11,770 bases of DNA from VRUE01 sp046733275 (GCA_046733275.1 JBKPOW010000215.1:1-11770); one strand, 5' to 3'. Shown: positions 1 through 6,537, numbered from the stretch's first letter. Translations and numbers: made by a program. The notes: a model not told the origin generated them from the sequence alone.

Positions 1-187
1 CGCTGACGATCACGTAGACCTGCTCGCCGCCCTCGTCGGAGCGCAGGGTCTGCTGGGCGCCGGCGGGGATCTCCAGCCAGGTGACCGACATGTTGCGGGC
101 GCCGAGCTGCCCGGCGTCCATCAGGGCGCGGTAGCGCAGCCGGTGCCACTCCTCCGCAGGTGCTTCCGATAGGCGCCTGACCAGCAT
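1..187 (-). CDS. Cupin-domain protein, 5' part only (3' end beyond the left edge)
   Basis: The minus strand from 187 down to the window edge encodes 62 residues starting MLVRRLSEAPAEEWH. Residues about 35-62 (TWLEIPAGAQQTL, then GGEQVYVIVS) match the first conserved strand pair of small cupins, the region written G-x5-H-x-H-x3-E. The Gly and Glu are present, but the two metal-binding His positions read Arg and Asp, so a canonical metal site seems to be missing. The frame is open further upstream to a TAG, but ATG at 187 is the first normal start there. It has no clear Shine-Dalgarno sequence. The gene lies 58 bases downstream of leuS on the same strand and could be co-transcribed with it. Substrate and function cannot be told from this fragment. 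The cupin fold is a fairly sure call; the start is less sure. Confidence 0.7.
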   Translation of the reverse strand, partial: MLVRRLSEAPAEEWHRLRYRALMDAGQLGARNMSVTWLEIPAGAQQTLRSDEGGEQVYVIVS

Positions 188-245
188 TGGGGGCGCTTTG
201 TACCAGAAAAGGTGCTCTTCGCCGTGAAAACCAGGCAGCGTCCGG

Positions 246-2747
246 TTAACGCACTACCAGGTTCACGCGCTTTCCCGGGACCACGATCTCCTTGACCACC
301 TCTTTGCCGTCGAGGTGGCGGCGGACCTTCTCGCTCTCGCGGGCGAGGGCGAGGAGCTCGGCTTTGGGCGCCTCGGCGGGCGCCTCGATCCGGTCGCGCA
401 GCTTGCCGTTGACCTGGACGACGAGGGTGACAGTGTCGCTCGCCAGCAGCTCGGGGTCGGCCTCAGGCCAGGGAACCTCCCAGACGCGGCCGCCCTCGAG
501 CCGCTCCCAAACCTCGGCGCCGAGGTGCGGGGCGAAGGGGAAGATCAGCGAGGCGGCGGTGGCGGCGGCGAAGCGCACGGCCGCCGTCCCGACGGGGTCG
601 GCGTAGAGCCCGTCCTTGAGCCGGTAGGCCTCGTTGACCAGCTCCATCACCGCGGCGATCGCGGTGTTGAACTGGAAGCCACGCTCGAAGTCGCGGCCGA
701 CCTTGTCGATCGCCCAGTGCGCCTTGGCGAGCAGTTCGCGGCCCTCGCCTCCGACCGCCTCCAGCTCGCCGGCCTCCCGGTCGGCGACCTCCAGGCCGAG
801 GCGCCAGAGGCGAGCGAGGAAGCGGTTGACGCCCTCGACCCCCTCGTCGGACCAGTCGCCGCCCCGCTCCGGCGGTCCCATGAAGCAGACGTAGGTGCGG
901 GCGGTGTCGGCGCCGTGGCGCTCGACGTACTCGGCCGGGCTGACCGTGTTCCCCTTCGACTTCGACATCTTGGCGCCGTCGCGAGTGATCATCCCCTGGG
1001 TGAAGAGGTTGGCGAACGGCTCCTGCACCGAGAGCGCGGCCAGGTCGGCCAGCGCCTTGGTGAAGAAGCGCGCGTACATCAGGTGCAGGATCGCGTGCTC
1101 GACCCCGCCGATGTACTGGTCGACGGGCAGCCAGTGGTCGGCGGCGGCGCGGTCCCAGGCCACCCCCTCGTTGCGCGAGTCGAGGTAGCGGATGAAGTAC
1201 CAGGAGGAGTCGACGAAGGTGTCCATCGTGTCGGTCTCGCGGCGGGCGGCGCCCCCGCAGCGGGGGCACTCGGTCGCGACCCAGTCCTCGGCGGCGGCCA
1301 GCGGGCTCCTGCCCTGCGGCGCGTACTCGTCGACCTCGGGCAGCTCCACCGGAAGCTGGTCCTCGGGCACGGGAACGATCGCCGCTGCGCCACTCTCGCC
1401 GCACTGCTCGCAGTAGACGACCGGGATCGGCGCGCCCCAGTAGCGCTGGCGCGAGACCAGCCAGTCGCGCAGGCGGTAGTTGACGGCGGCCTCGCCGCGC
1501 CCCTCCTCGGCCAGCCAAGCGACGATCTCCTCGTAGGCCTCGCGGTTGTGCTTGCCGTCGAAGCGCCCCGAGCCGGTCATCGTCCCGTCACCCGAATAGG
1601 GCAGCCCCTCCTCGTCGCGCGCGGTCTCTGGATCGGAGCCCTCGATCACCCGCCGCACCGGCAGGTCGAAGGCCTTGGCGAACTCGTAGTCGCGCGTGTC
1701 GTGGGCGGGAACGGCCATGATCGCGCCGGTGCCGTACTCCATCAGCACGTAGTCGGCGACGAACATCGGAATCTCCTCGCCGTTGACCGGGTTGACGACG
1801 CCGCGGCCGAGCGGCACGCCGGTCTTCGGCCGGTCTTCGTCACCGCGCTCCTCGGCCGACTCGCGCGCGACCCGGTTTACGTACTCGCGCACCTCCGCCT
1901 CGGCCTGCGTGCCGGCGACGAGCCGCTCCAGCTCGGGGTGCTCGGGGGCAAGGACGAAGAAGGTGGCGCCGAAGAGCGTGTCGGGTCGGGTGGTGAAGAC
2001 GGGGAAGTCGAGGTCGAGCTCCTCGCAGCGGAAGGTCACCTCGGCGCCCTCGGAGCGGCCGATCCAGTTGCGCTGCATGGTGACGACGTGCTCGGGCCAG
2101 GACTCGAGCAGCTCGAAGTCGGCGAGCAGGCGCTCGGCGTAATCGGTGATGCGGAAGAACCACTGCTCCAGGCGGCGCTGTTCGACCGGCGTGCCGCAGC
2201 GCTCGCAGCGCCCGTCGACCACCTGCTCGTTGGCGAGCACGGTGGCGTCCTTGGGACACCACTGCACGGGCGCCTCGTCGCGGTAGGCGAGGCCGCGCTC
2301 GAAGAGCCGCAGGAAGATCCACTGGGTCCAGCGGTAGTACTCGGGCGTGTGGGTCGCCAGCTCGCGCGACCAGTCGATCGAGATCCCCCACTCGCGGAAC
2401 TGGCGGCGGAAGGACTCGATCGAGCGCTCGGTCGCCGCCCGCGGCGGCTCACCGGTCTTGATCGCGTTGTTCTCCGCCGGCAGGCCGAAGGAGTCGTAGC
2501 CCATCGGGTGGATCACCTCGAAGCCGTGACGGCGGCGGAAGTGGGCGATCGCGTCGCCGACCGCGTAGCACTTGAGATGGCCGACGTGGGGCTCGCCCGA
2601 GGGGTAAGGGAGCATCTCCAGCACGTAGGACTTCGGCTTCTCGCCCGCGTAGCCGGGCTGCCCCGGGTTGGCGACCTCCCAGGTCCGCTCCCCGGCCCAG
2701 ACCCGCTGCCACTTCGCCTCGATCGCCTGCGGCTCGTACGCGCTCAT
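246..2747 (-). CDS. leuS: Leucyl-tRNA synthetase
   Basis: Class I aminoacyl-tRNA synthetase that charges tRNA-Leu with leucine in the cytoplasm. The 833 residues fit bacterial LeuRS length. Seen in order: the HIGH-type motif HVGH at 54-57 after LPYPSGEP; a zinc-site region with WCPKD (163-167) and CERCG (181-185); the CP1 editing domain with the threonine-rich TTRPDTLFG (252-260) and VPAHDTRDYEFA (346-357), whose Asp350 matches the conserved editing Asp; a second Cys pair set (CEQCG 446-450, CPRCGG 494-499); and KMSKSKGN (593-600). An anticodon-binding helical region and a small C-terminal domain follow. The frame is open 44 codons further upstream, but that extension is Arg/Ser-rich and unlike LeuRS; ATG at 2747 begins the typical MSAYEPQAIEAKWQ. 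No Shine-Dalgarno is visible; a TAAGAT box 8 bases before the ATG suggests a leaderless message. Confidence 0.98.
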   Translation of the reverse strand: MSAYEPQAIEAKWQRVWAGERTWEVANPGQPGYAGEKPKSYVLEMLPYPSGEPHVGHLKCYAVGDAIAHFRRRHGFEVIHPMGYDSFGLPAENNAIKTGEPPRAATERSIESFRRQFREWGISIDWSRELATHTPEYYRWTQWIFLRLFERGLAYRDEAPVQWCPKDATVLANEQVVDGRCERCGTPVEQRRLEQWFFRITDYAERLLADFELLESWPEHVVTMQRNWIGRSEGAEVTFRCEELDLDFPVFTTRPDTLFGATFFVLAPEHPELERLVAGTQAEAEVREYVNRVARESAEERGDEDRPKTGVPLGRGVVNPVNGEEIPMFVADYVLMEYGTGAIMAVPAHDTRDYEFAKAFDLPVRRVIEGSDPETARDEEGLPYSGDGTMTGSGRFDGKHNREAYEEIVAWLAEEGRGEAAVNYRLRDWLVSRQRYWGAPIPVVYCEQCGESGAAAIVPVPEDQLPVELPEVDEYAPQGRSPLAAAEDWVATECPRCGGAARRETDTMDTFVDSSWYFIRYLDSRNEGVAWDRAAADHWLPVDQYIGGVEHAILHLMYARFFTKALADLAALSVQEPFANLFTQGMITRDGAKMSKSKGNTVSPAEYVERHGADTARTYVCFMGPPERGGDWSDEGVEGVNRFLARLWRLGLEVADREAGELEAVGGEGRELLAKAHWAIDKVGRDFERGFQFNTAIAAVMELVNEAYRLKDGLYADPVGTAAVRFAAATAASLIFPFAPHLGAEVWERLEGGRVWEVPWPEADPELLASDTVTLVVQVNGKLRDRIEAPAEAPKAELLALARESEKVRRHLDGKEVVKEIVVPGKRVNLVVR

Positions 2748-2755
2748 CAGCCGCG

Positions 2756-2761
2756 ATCTTA
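2756..2761 (-). promoter_or_regulatory. Candidate -10 box for a leaderless leuS transcript
   Basis: On the minus strand TAAGAT lies 8 bases before the leuS ATG. That distance would place the transcription start at or next to the start codon. No TTGACA-like -35 is seen 16-18 bases upstream. The same spacing recurs at other starts in this window. Confidence 0.45.
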
Positions 2762-2793
2762 CGAGTGCACCGCGGCGCGGCGCCCGGCGAGCC

Positions 2794-3501
2794 TCAGTAG
2801 ACCGGCGAGATCGCCTCGAGGATCTGCGGCCAGACGTAGACCTCGATCGTCGCGGCGACGACGAGGACGGGCAGCGCAAGGGCGACGGTGAGGAAGGTCG
2901 CGGCGAGGAGCTCGTTCCACTCGCCGCGGCGACTGGCGATCAACCAGGCGGCGAGCGGGAGGAAGAGTGCACAGAGCTCGGGGATCGCATGCGGCAGGAC
3001 GCTGAAGATCAGGGCGGCGTGGGAGATGCCGAGCTGGTAGGCGATGGTCGAGCCCTGGAAGCCGAGGTAGAGCGCCTGGGTCGAGAGCGAGAAGAGCGTC
3101 ACCGCGGTGACGAAGAGGATCGCGAACTGGCCGGCCTTGACGTGGATCCAGCGCGAGAGGCCGGTGCGTTGGGCGGCGGCGATCGGCATCGAGGCGCCGG
3201 CGATGAAGCCGGCGACGCAGGCGGTTCCGTGCAGGGCGAGGACGAGCGAGTTGCGCCAGAGGATCGGCAGCAGGTCGCCGGGGCTCGATGACTCGTTAAG
3301 GCCGGCCATGTGGATCGGGGTGATGTCGGGGGTGAGCGCGCCGGCGACGAACCAGACGGCGCCGAGCAGGGTCAGCGCGATCGCCAGGCTGAGCGCCAGC
3401 CAACCGTGCAGGACCCGCCAGGGGTCTTCGTTCCAGCCCGCGAGCGCCTCGCGGGTGTCCTGCATCCCGTGCGAGAACACATGCTCGTTGCCGGTGCTCA
3501 T
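2794..3501 (-). CDS. SpoIIM/DUF95-family integral membrane protein
   Basis: A 235-residue protein with about five hydrophobic segments (roughly 31-55, 85-105, 125-147, 163-190, 196-220). Three stretches match the SpoIIM (stage II sporulation protein M, DUF95) pattern: an Asn-led helix with spaced glycines (NSLVLALHGTACVAGFIAG at 84-102), LPHAIPELCALFLPLAAWL (169-187) matching the family's 'LPHGxxEL' signature, and a terminal ATIEVYVWPQIL (217-228). In Bacillus SpoIIM belongs to the peptidoglycan-remodelling complex of engulfment. Relatives are widespread in non-sporulating actinobacteria, where the role is unknown, so sporulation should not be inferred. The gene starts 65 bases after the S1C protease stop on the same strand and may be co-transcribed with it. 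The start ATG follows a weak GAGTGAG purine stretch. Family call is good, function open. Confidence 0.8.
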   Translation of the reverse strand: MSTGNEHVFSHGMQDTREALAGWNEDPWRVLHGWLALSLAIALTLLGAVWFVAGALTPDITPIHMAGLNESSSPGDLLPILWRNSLVLALHGTACVAGFIAGASMPIAAAQRTGLSRWIHVKAGQFAILFVTAVTLFSLSTQALYLGFQGSTIAYQLGISHAALIFSVLPHAIPELCALFLPLAAWLIASRRGEWNELLAATFLTVALALPVLVVAATIEVYVWPQILEAISPVY

Positions 3502-3566
3502 CGCTCACTCATCGGCAGCTGGATGCGCGGCGTTGAGAGGCGCAGGGCCGGAGGCCAGACGCCCTC

Positions 3567-4586
3567 TTACTCGCTCAGCTCCCGCGGCACGAGTCCGATT
3601 CGCAGAAGCCGGCCACCGCGATCGACCCGTACCGCCAGCTCGCGTCCGATCCGCTCGCCGACCATCAGTCGCTGAAGGTCGCCCACGTCGTTGAGGGACT
3701 CGCCATCGATCTCCACGACCAGGTCCCCGGGGCGCAGTCCAGCCTTTGCGGCGGGGCTGTCCTCGACCACCTCGACGATCTCGATGCCGCGATCCTGCCC
3801 CAGCTCGGCGGCGAGCCGAGGGGGGAGCGGACGCGTGCCGCCAGCGATGCCGATGTAGGCTCGCCGCACTCGGCCGTCGCCGATCAGTTCGGAGACGATC
3901 CGCCGGGTGGTCGCGTTGATCGGCACGGCCAGCCCCAGCCCGATCCCGGCCACAGCCGTGTTGATCCCCACCACCCGGGCGAGACCGTCGGCCAGGGCGC
4001 CGCCGGAGTTGCCGGGATTGAGGGCCGCGTCCGTCTGGATCACGTTCTCCACCAGCCGCGTCGCCGAACGCGAACGAGTCGGCAGGGAGCGGCCGAGGGC
4101 GGAGACGACGCCGGCGGTCACCGAGCCGCTGAAGCCGTTGGGGCTGCCGATCGCGACGACGAGCTGGCCGACCCGCAGGTCCTCGGCGTCGCCAAGCGTC
4201 GCCGGGGCCAGGTCGCGACCCTCGGTGCGCAGCACGGCGAGGTCGGAGAGGCGATCGGCGCCGATCACCTCGAAGCCGAACTCGCGCCCGTCCGGGAAGG
4301 CGGCGGATCCCCGCTCAGAGCCGGCGACCACGTGGGCGGCGCTGAGCATGAGGCCGTCCGGGCTGATCGCGACGCCGCTGCCTGCGCCGCCCGCGCGCCG
4401 CCCGCGCGCCGTGCGACGACTTACGGCGAGGTGAGCGACGGAGGGACCGAGCCGCTCGGCGACACCCGACACCGTCCGCGAGTAGGCGTCGAAGGCGTCG
4501 GAGTCCGGCAGCCGTCCGTCGTGAGACCCATCGGTGTCGGCCCGCCTCGGTGCGGACCCGGAGTCGATCAGGCGCAGGTTTCCCAC
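3567..4586 (-). CDS. HtrA-like S1C serine protease with one PDZ domain
   Basis: A trypsin-like protease of the HtrA/DegP type, 339 residues from the GTG at 4586. The catalytic triad is visible: His85 in LSAAHVV, Asp115 in LSDLAVLR, and Ser194 in GNSGGA. A PDZ domain covers about 241-335 (YIGIAGG, then SPAAKAGLRPGDLVVEIDG). Family members degrade or refold damaged proteins, usually outside the cytoplasmic membrane. No signal peptide or membrane helix is visible here; the first 55 residues are polar, so this copy may act in the cytoplasm or the true N-terminus may differ. The frame is open to a TTG at 4667, but that start would overlap the divergent hydrolase gene and adds no signal sequence. 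GTG at 4586 is preferred because a TAATTT box lies 7 bases upstream. Likely first gene of a unit with the SpoIIM-like gene. Confidence 0.92.
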   Translation of the reverse strand: MGNLRLIDSGSAPRRADTDGSHDGRLPDSDAFDAYSRTVSGVAERLGPSVAHLAVSRRTARGRRAGGAGSGVAISPDGLMLSAAHVVAGSERGSAAFPDGREFGFEVIGADRLSDLAVLRTEGRDLAPATLGDAEDLRVGQLVVAIGSPNGFSGSVTAGVVSALGRSLPTRSRSATRLVENVIQTDAALNPGNSGGALADGLARVVGINTAVAGIGLGLAVPINATTRRIVSELIGDGRVRRAYIGIAGGTRPLPPRLAAELGQDRGIEIVEVVEDSPAAKAGLRPGDLVVEIDGESLNDVGDLQRLMVGERIGRELAVRVDRGGRLLRIGLVPRELSE

Positions 4587-4593
4587 TCGGCTG

Positions 4594-4599
4594 AAATTA
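4594..4599 (-). promoter_or_regulatory. Candidate -10 box for a leaderless protease transcript
   Basis: TAATTT on the minus strand is 7 bases before the chosen GTG start of the S1C protease, with no Shine-Dalgarno between them. It stands out in an otherwise G+C-rich intergenic region and is the best -10 match in the window. No convincing -35 is seen. Confidence 0.5.
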
Positions 4600-4606
4600 G
4601 CAACCG

Positions 4607-4625
4607 GTGTCGGCCAGCCAGACAC
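4607..4625. repeat. Short inverted repeat in the divergent intergenic region, possible operator
   Basis: GTGTC at 4607-4611 and GACAC at 4621-4625 form perfect 5-base arms around 9 bases (GGCCAGCCA). The repeat lies between the -10 boxes of two divergent genes and covers the place where the protease -35 should be. A regulator binding here could affect both genes. Arms this short also occur by chance in G+C-rich DNA. Confidence 0.25.
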
Positions 4626-4630
4626 GATCC

Positions 4631-4641
4631 GGAGGTAGGGT
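4631..4641 (+). promoter_or_regulatory. Ribosome binding site, overlapping a TAGGGT box, for the alpha/beta hydrolase
   Basis: GGAGGT at 4631-4636 is a perfect Shine-Dalgarno core, 11 bases before the GTG at 4648, and supports that start. The next bases read TAGGGT (4636-4641), a TANNNT box 6 bases before the GTG. The site therefore fits either normal ribosome binding or a leaderless promoter. The Shine-Dalgarno reading is preferred. Confidence 0.55.
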
Positions 4642-4647
4642 GGCGAC

Positions 4648-5835
4648 GTGGAGGCGGGCAGGGGCAAGGAGGCGGCGACCGAGCCTGGGAACCGGGGCCG
4701 CGGGGTCGGGCTGCGCCGCGGGCGGGTGTGGCTGGTGGCCGCCGGCGTCGCGCTGCTCCTTGCGGTGGCGGTCGGCGCCGCACTGAGCTGGCACTTCTCC
4801 GACCGGGTGCTGGTGCCGGACCACTCGGATTGGTCGCCGCAGGTGGAGGTCGAGGGCTTGCTGCCTGGGCGGATCGTGCTCGAGCGGACCGAGGACAGCG
4901 AACGACCGGGCGTCTACGGGCTCGAGTGGACGGGCGGGCGCGCGATCGCCGACACCGTGGTCGACAACAGCGAAGAGACTGTCACCCGGCGGTTGCGGGA
5001 CGTGCGCGGTTACCTCGTGCCTGAGATGGACGTTGGGATCGAACCCAACGTCTTCTCAGGCGATCCTCGTCAGGCGTTCGGCCTGCCGTTCAGGGGGATC
5101 GAGGTGCCCGACGAGCTCGGGCCGATGCCGGCCTGGTTGGTGCCCGCGCCGAAGGGCAGAGATCGCGAGACCTGGGCAATCGTCGTGCACGGGATCAACA
5201 GCACGCCGCAGGTCGGGCTGCGAATGGTGCCGACGCTGCACCGCGCCGGCCTGTCGACGTTGTTGATCACCTACCGCGAGGACCTCGGGGCGCCGCCCAG
5301 CCCGGACGGCCTCCACCACATGGGCCTGACCGAGTGGCGCGACCTCGCCGCGGCGGCGCGCTACGCGCTCGCCCACGGCGCCCGCCGCCTGGTCCTCGCC
5401 GGCTACTCGATGGGGGGCGCGATCGTCACCCAGTTCATGCAGCGCTCGCCGCTCGCCGCGCGTGTCGAGGGCCTCGTGCTCGACGCGCCGGTGCTGGACT
5501 GGCAGGAGACGCTCGAGTTCAACACGACCGAGATGGGATTCCCAGCGGTCGCGACGCTGCCGCTGCAGTGGGCGATCGGCGCCCGCATCGACGCCGACTG
5601 GGACAGCCTCGACGCCCACCGGCATCTGGACGACTTCCAGCTGCCGATCCTGCTCTTCCACGGCGACGACGACGAGGTCGTGTCGATCGAGGGCAGCGAA
5701 GACTTCGCCACCGAGCTGCCCCGCCGAGTCACCTTCTACAAGGCGCCCAAGGCCGGCCACTGCGAAGCCTGGAATGTCGCCCCACACCTCTACGAACGCC
5801 GCCTGAGGGCGTTCCTCCCCGCCCTGCCTCGCTAA
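4648..5835 (+). CDS. Membrane-anchored alpha/beta hydrolase (serine hydrolase)
   Basis: A 395-residue protein. A single hydrophobic segment at about 27-49 after an Arg-rich stretch looks like an uncleaved signal anchor, so the catalytic domain probably faces outward. The alpha/beta hydrolase domain starts at about 175: the oxyanion-side VVHGINS (179-185), nucleophile elbow GYSMGG with Ser254, acid Asp342 in FHGDDDEVV, and His371 in KAGHCEAW. This is the S33/Hydrolase_4 layout, which includes esterases, lipases and peptidases. The substrate cannot be told. Residues about 50-165 are a less familiar N-terminal region. Start GTG at 4648 is chosen for the GGAGGT upstream. The gene is divergent from the S1C protease, and its TAA shares bases with the stop of the convergent nuclease-antitoxin frame (the shared CTAA), leaving no room for a terminator between them. 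Confidence 0.9.
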   Translation: MEAGRGKEAATEPGNRGRGVGLRRGRVWLVAAGVALLLAVAVGAALSWHFSDRVLVPDHSDWSPQVEVEGLLPGRIVLERTEDSERPGVYGLEWTGGRAIADTVVDNSEETVTRRLRDVRGYLVPEMDVGIEPNVFSGDPRQAFGLPFRGIEVPDELGPMPAWLVPAPKGRDRETWAIVVHGINSTPQVGLRMVPTLHRAGLSTLLITYREDLGAPPSPDGLHHMGLTEWRDLAAAARYALAHGARRLVLAGYSMGGAIVTQFMQRSPLAARVEGLVLDAPVLDWQETLEFNTTEMGFPAVATLPLQWAIGARIDADWDSLDAHRHLDDFQLPILLFHGDDDEVVSIEGSEDFATELPRRVTFYKAPKAGHCEAWNVAPHLYERRLRAFLPALPR

Positions 5836-6527
5836 ACCGAGTCACCAGCGCATGGATCCCGTCCAAGCTCAAGGGTGCTATCGGGTCGGCTGGCTGGGCA
5901 GAGGCGTGTGTAAGGCTTGCCGCGGCGGCTGACCAGGATTTCGATCCCGGAGGCCGCCCGCTCCATGTAGTAGCCGAAGTGGTTGCGGAACTTGTGGGCG
6001 CCGACCTCTTCTGAGCTAGGCGTGCTTGAATGATCTTGATTAATGGAGCTGGAGGGATTCGAACCCTCGACCTCCGCCGTGCCACGACGGCGCTCTTCCT
6101 GCTGAGCTACAGCCCCAAGGTCGTACTCGTCGGCGAAGTGTAACGCGGCGCGCTGCCCATTCCTGGGTGGAATGAGCCGTAGCTGCATCGCCCACTGGCC
6201 GGCGATCACACCTATCGGAACGAGGAAGCAGCGGTCGAGGTCGCCGCAATAGACGCCGATTGCGTCAACCTCGGTCGGCGAGTAGTTACGGCGGATGTAG
6301 CCGTTAGGCCCACGTCGGCTGCTAGCGAGGTGGACAACGATGACCCCATTTTTGCTATTTGCCCATTTGCACTGGACCCGCAGGAGGCGGCCGCCGATCC
6401 CAAGCACGAGATCAACACGCTCGTGCTCCGTCATTGGGGCGAAGACTGAAAGCCCGAGGCTTGCCGCCTCCTTCGCTATTGCCAGCTCAGCGACGTTGCC
6501 CTTGTGGTTGGGGTTGGTCACGAACAT
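5832..6527 (-). CDS. PD-(D/E)XK homing-type endonuclease frame running through tRNA-Ala into a Phd-like antitoxin domain
   Basis: One open frame of 231 codons with three parts. Residues 1-137 match the group I intron-associated PD-(D/E)XK nuclease family (the I-Ssp6803I type): KGNVAE with Glu14, ERVDLVL with Asp39, RVQCKWA with Gln52 and Lys54, then SPTEVDAIGVYC, FLVPIGVIAG and PPRNGQRAALHFADEYD. That domain is close to the usual full length. Residues 138-162 are the sense translation of an intact tRNA-Ala gene. Residues about 173-212 (GAHKFRNHFGYYMERA, then SRRGKPYTRL) resemble a Phd/YefM antitoxin. The antitoxin part has no ATG, GTG or TTG of its own before its core. Start ATG 6527 lacks a Shine-Dalgarno; GTG two codons later is an alternative. 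The stretch is A+T-richer than its neighbours, which suggests transfer. Whether the full 231-residue protein is made is unknown. The nuclease family is a confident call, the fusion much less so. Confidence 0.65.
   Translation of the reverse strand: MFVTNPNHKGNVAELAIAKEAASLGLSVFAPMTEHERVDLVLGIGGRLLRVQCKWANSKNGVIVVHLASSRRGPNGYIRRNYSPTEVDAIGVYCGDLDRCFLVPIGVIAGQWAMQLRLIPPRNGQRAALHFADEYDLGAVAQQEERRRGTAEVEGSNPSSSINQDHSSTPSSEEVGAHKFRNHFGYYMERAASGIEILVSRRGKPYTRLCPASRPDSTLELGRDPCAGDSV
5838..6013 (-). other. Phd/YefM antitoxin-like domain without its own start codon
   Basis: Codons for residues about 172-230 of the long frame. The core, VGAHKFRNHFGYYMERA, a short turn, then ILVSRRGKPYTRLCPA, follows the Phd/YefM plan: a helix with Arg-Asn, a turn with Gly and Glu, and a strand ending in RRGKP. 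Such proteins neutralise a partner toxin and repress their own operon. No toxin gene lies next to it: the neighbour is a convergent hydrolase. Between the tRNA and the domain the only start-like codon is the rare ATT at the tRNA's last base; the first ATG is inside the core. It is either expressed only as part of the long frame or is a decapitated remnant. Confidence 0.55.
6044..6116 (-). tRNA. tRNA-Ala, anticodon GGC
   Basis: Seventy-three bases fold into a full cloverleaf: acceptor GGGGCTG pairing with CAGCTCC, D arm GCTC/GAGC, anticodon stem CCGTC/GGCGG with loop GTGGCAC (U33, anticodon GGC, A37), variable AGGTC, and T arm GAGGG-TTCGAAT-CCCTC with discriminator A73. The acceptor stem has the G3-U70 wobble pair, the identity element of tRNA-Ala. 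CCA is not encoded; the 3' flank is TTAATC. A GTG (His) reading was considered, but it needs a six-base loop and lacks His identity. The gene lies wholly inside a protein-coding frame on the same strand and starts on a codon boundary. A TACACT box about 20 bases upstream could be its own promoter. Confidence 0.95.
6137..6142 (-). promoter_or_regulatory. Possible internal -10 box for tRNA-Ala
   Basis: TACACT on the minus strand ends 20 bases before the first base of the tRNA, inside the nuclease coding region. No -35 match is visible. If it works, the tRNA need not depend on transcription of the nuclease gene. Weak evidence. Confidence 0.25.
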
Positions 6528-6537
6528 ATGTTCGCAG

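Noticed and set aside
463..1518. Long minus-strand frame overlapping leuS in another phase
   Set aside because: Arg/Ala/Gly-rich out-of-phase translation of leuS codons with no domain.
2762..2793. Hairpin-like GC-only repeats after the SpoIIM-like gene as a terminator
   Set aside because: Overlapping CG-rich pairings of this kind are expected by chance here, there is no T-run, and no single stem is favoured.
2748..2879. N-terminal extension of leuS by 44 codons
   Set aside because: Arg/Ser-rich, unlike any LeuRS N-terminus, overlapping the end of the SpoIIM-like gene; ATG 2747 begins the conserved sequence and has a -10 box just before it.
315..2891. Open plus-strand frame of 858 codons opposite leuS
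   Set aside because: It is the mirror of the leuS codon pattern in G+C-rich DNA. The translation is low-complexity Leu/Val/Asp/Arg/Gly with no known motif, while leuS on the other strand is certain.
6044..6116. tRNA-His reading of the tRNA (anticodon GTG)
   Set aside because: It needs a six-base anticodon loop. The standard seven-base loop gives GGC, and the acceptor stem has the Ala-specific G3-U70 pair.
6044..6116. Group I intron inside the tRNA gene, as expected for I-Ssp6803I relatives
   Set aside because: The 73-base cloverleaf is continuous, with no room for an intron.
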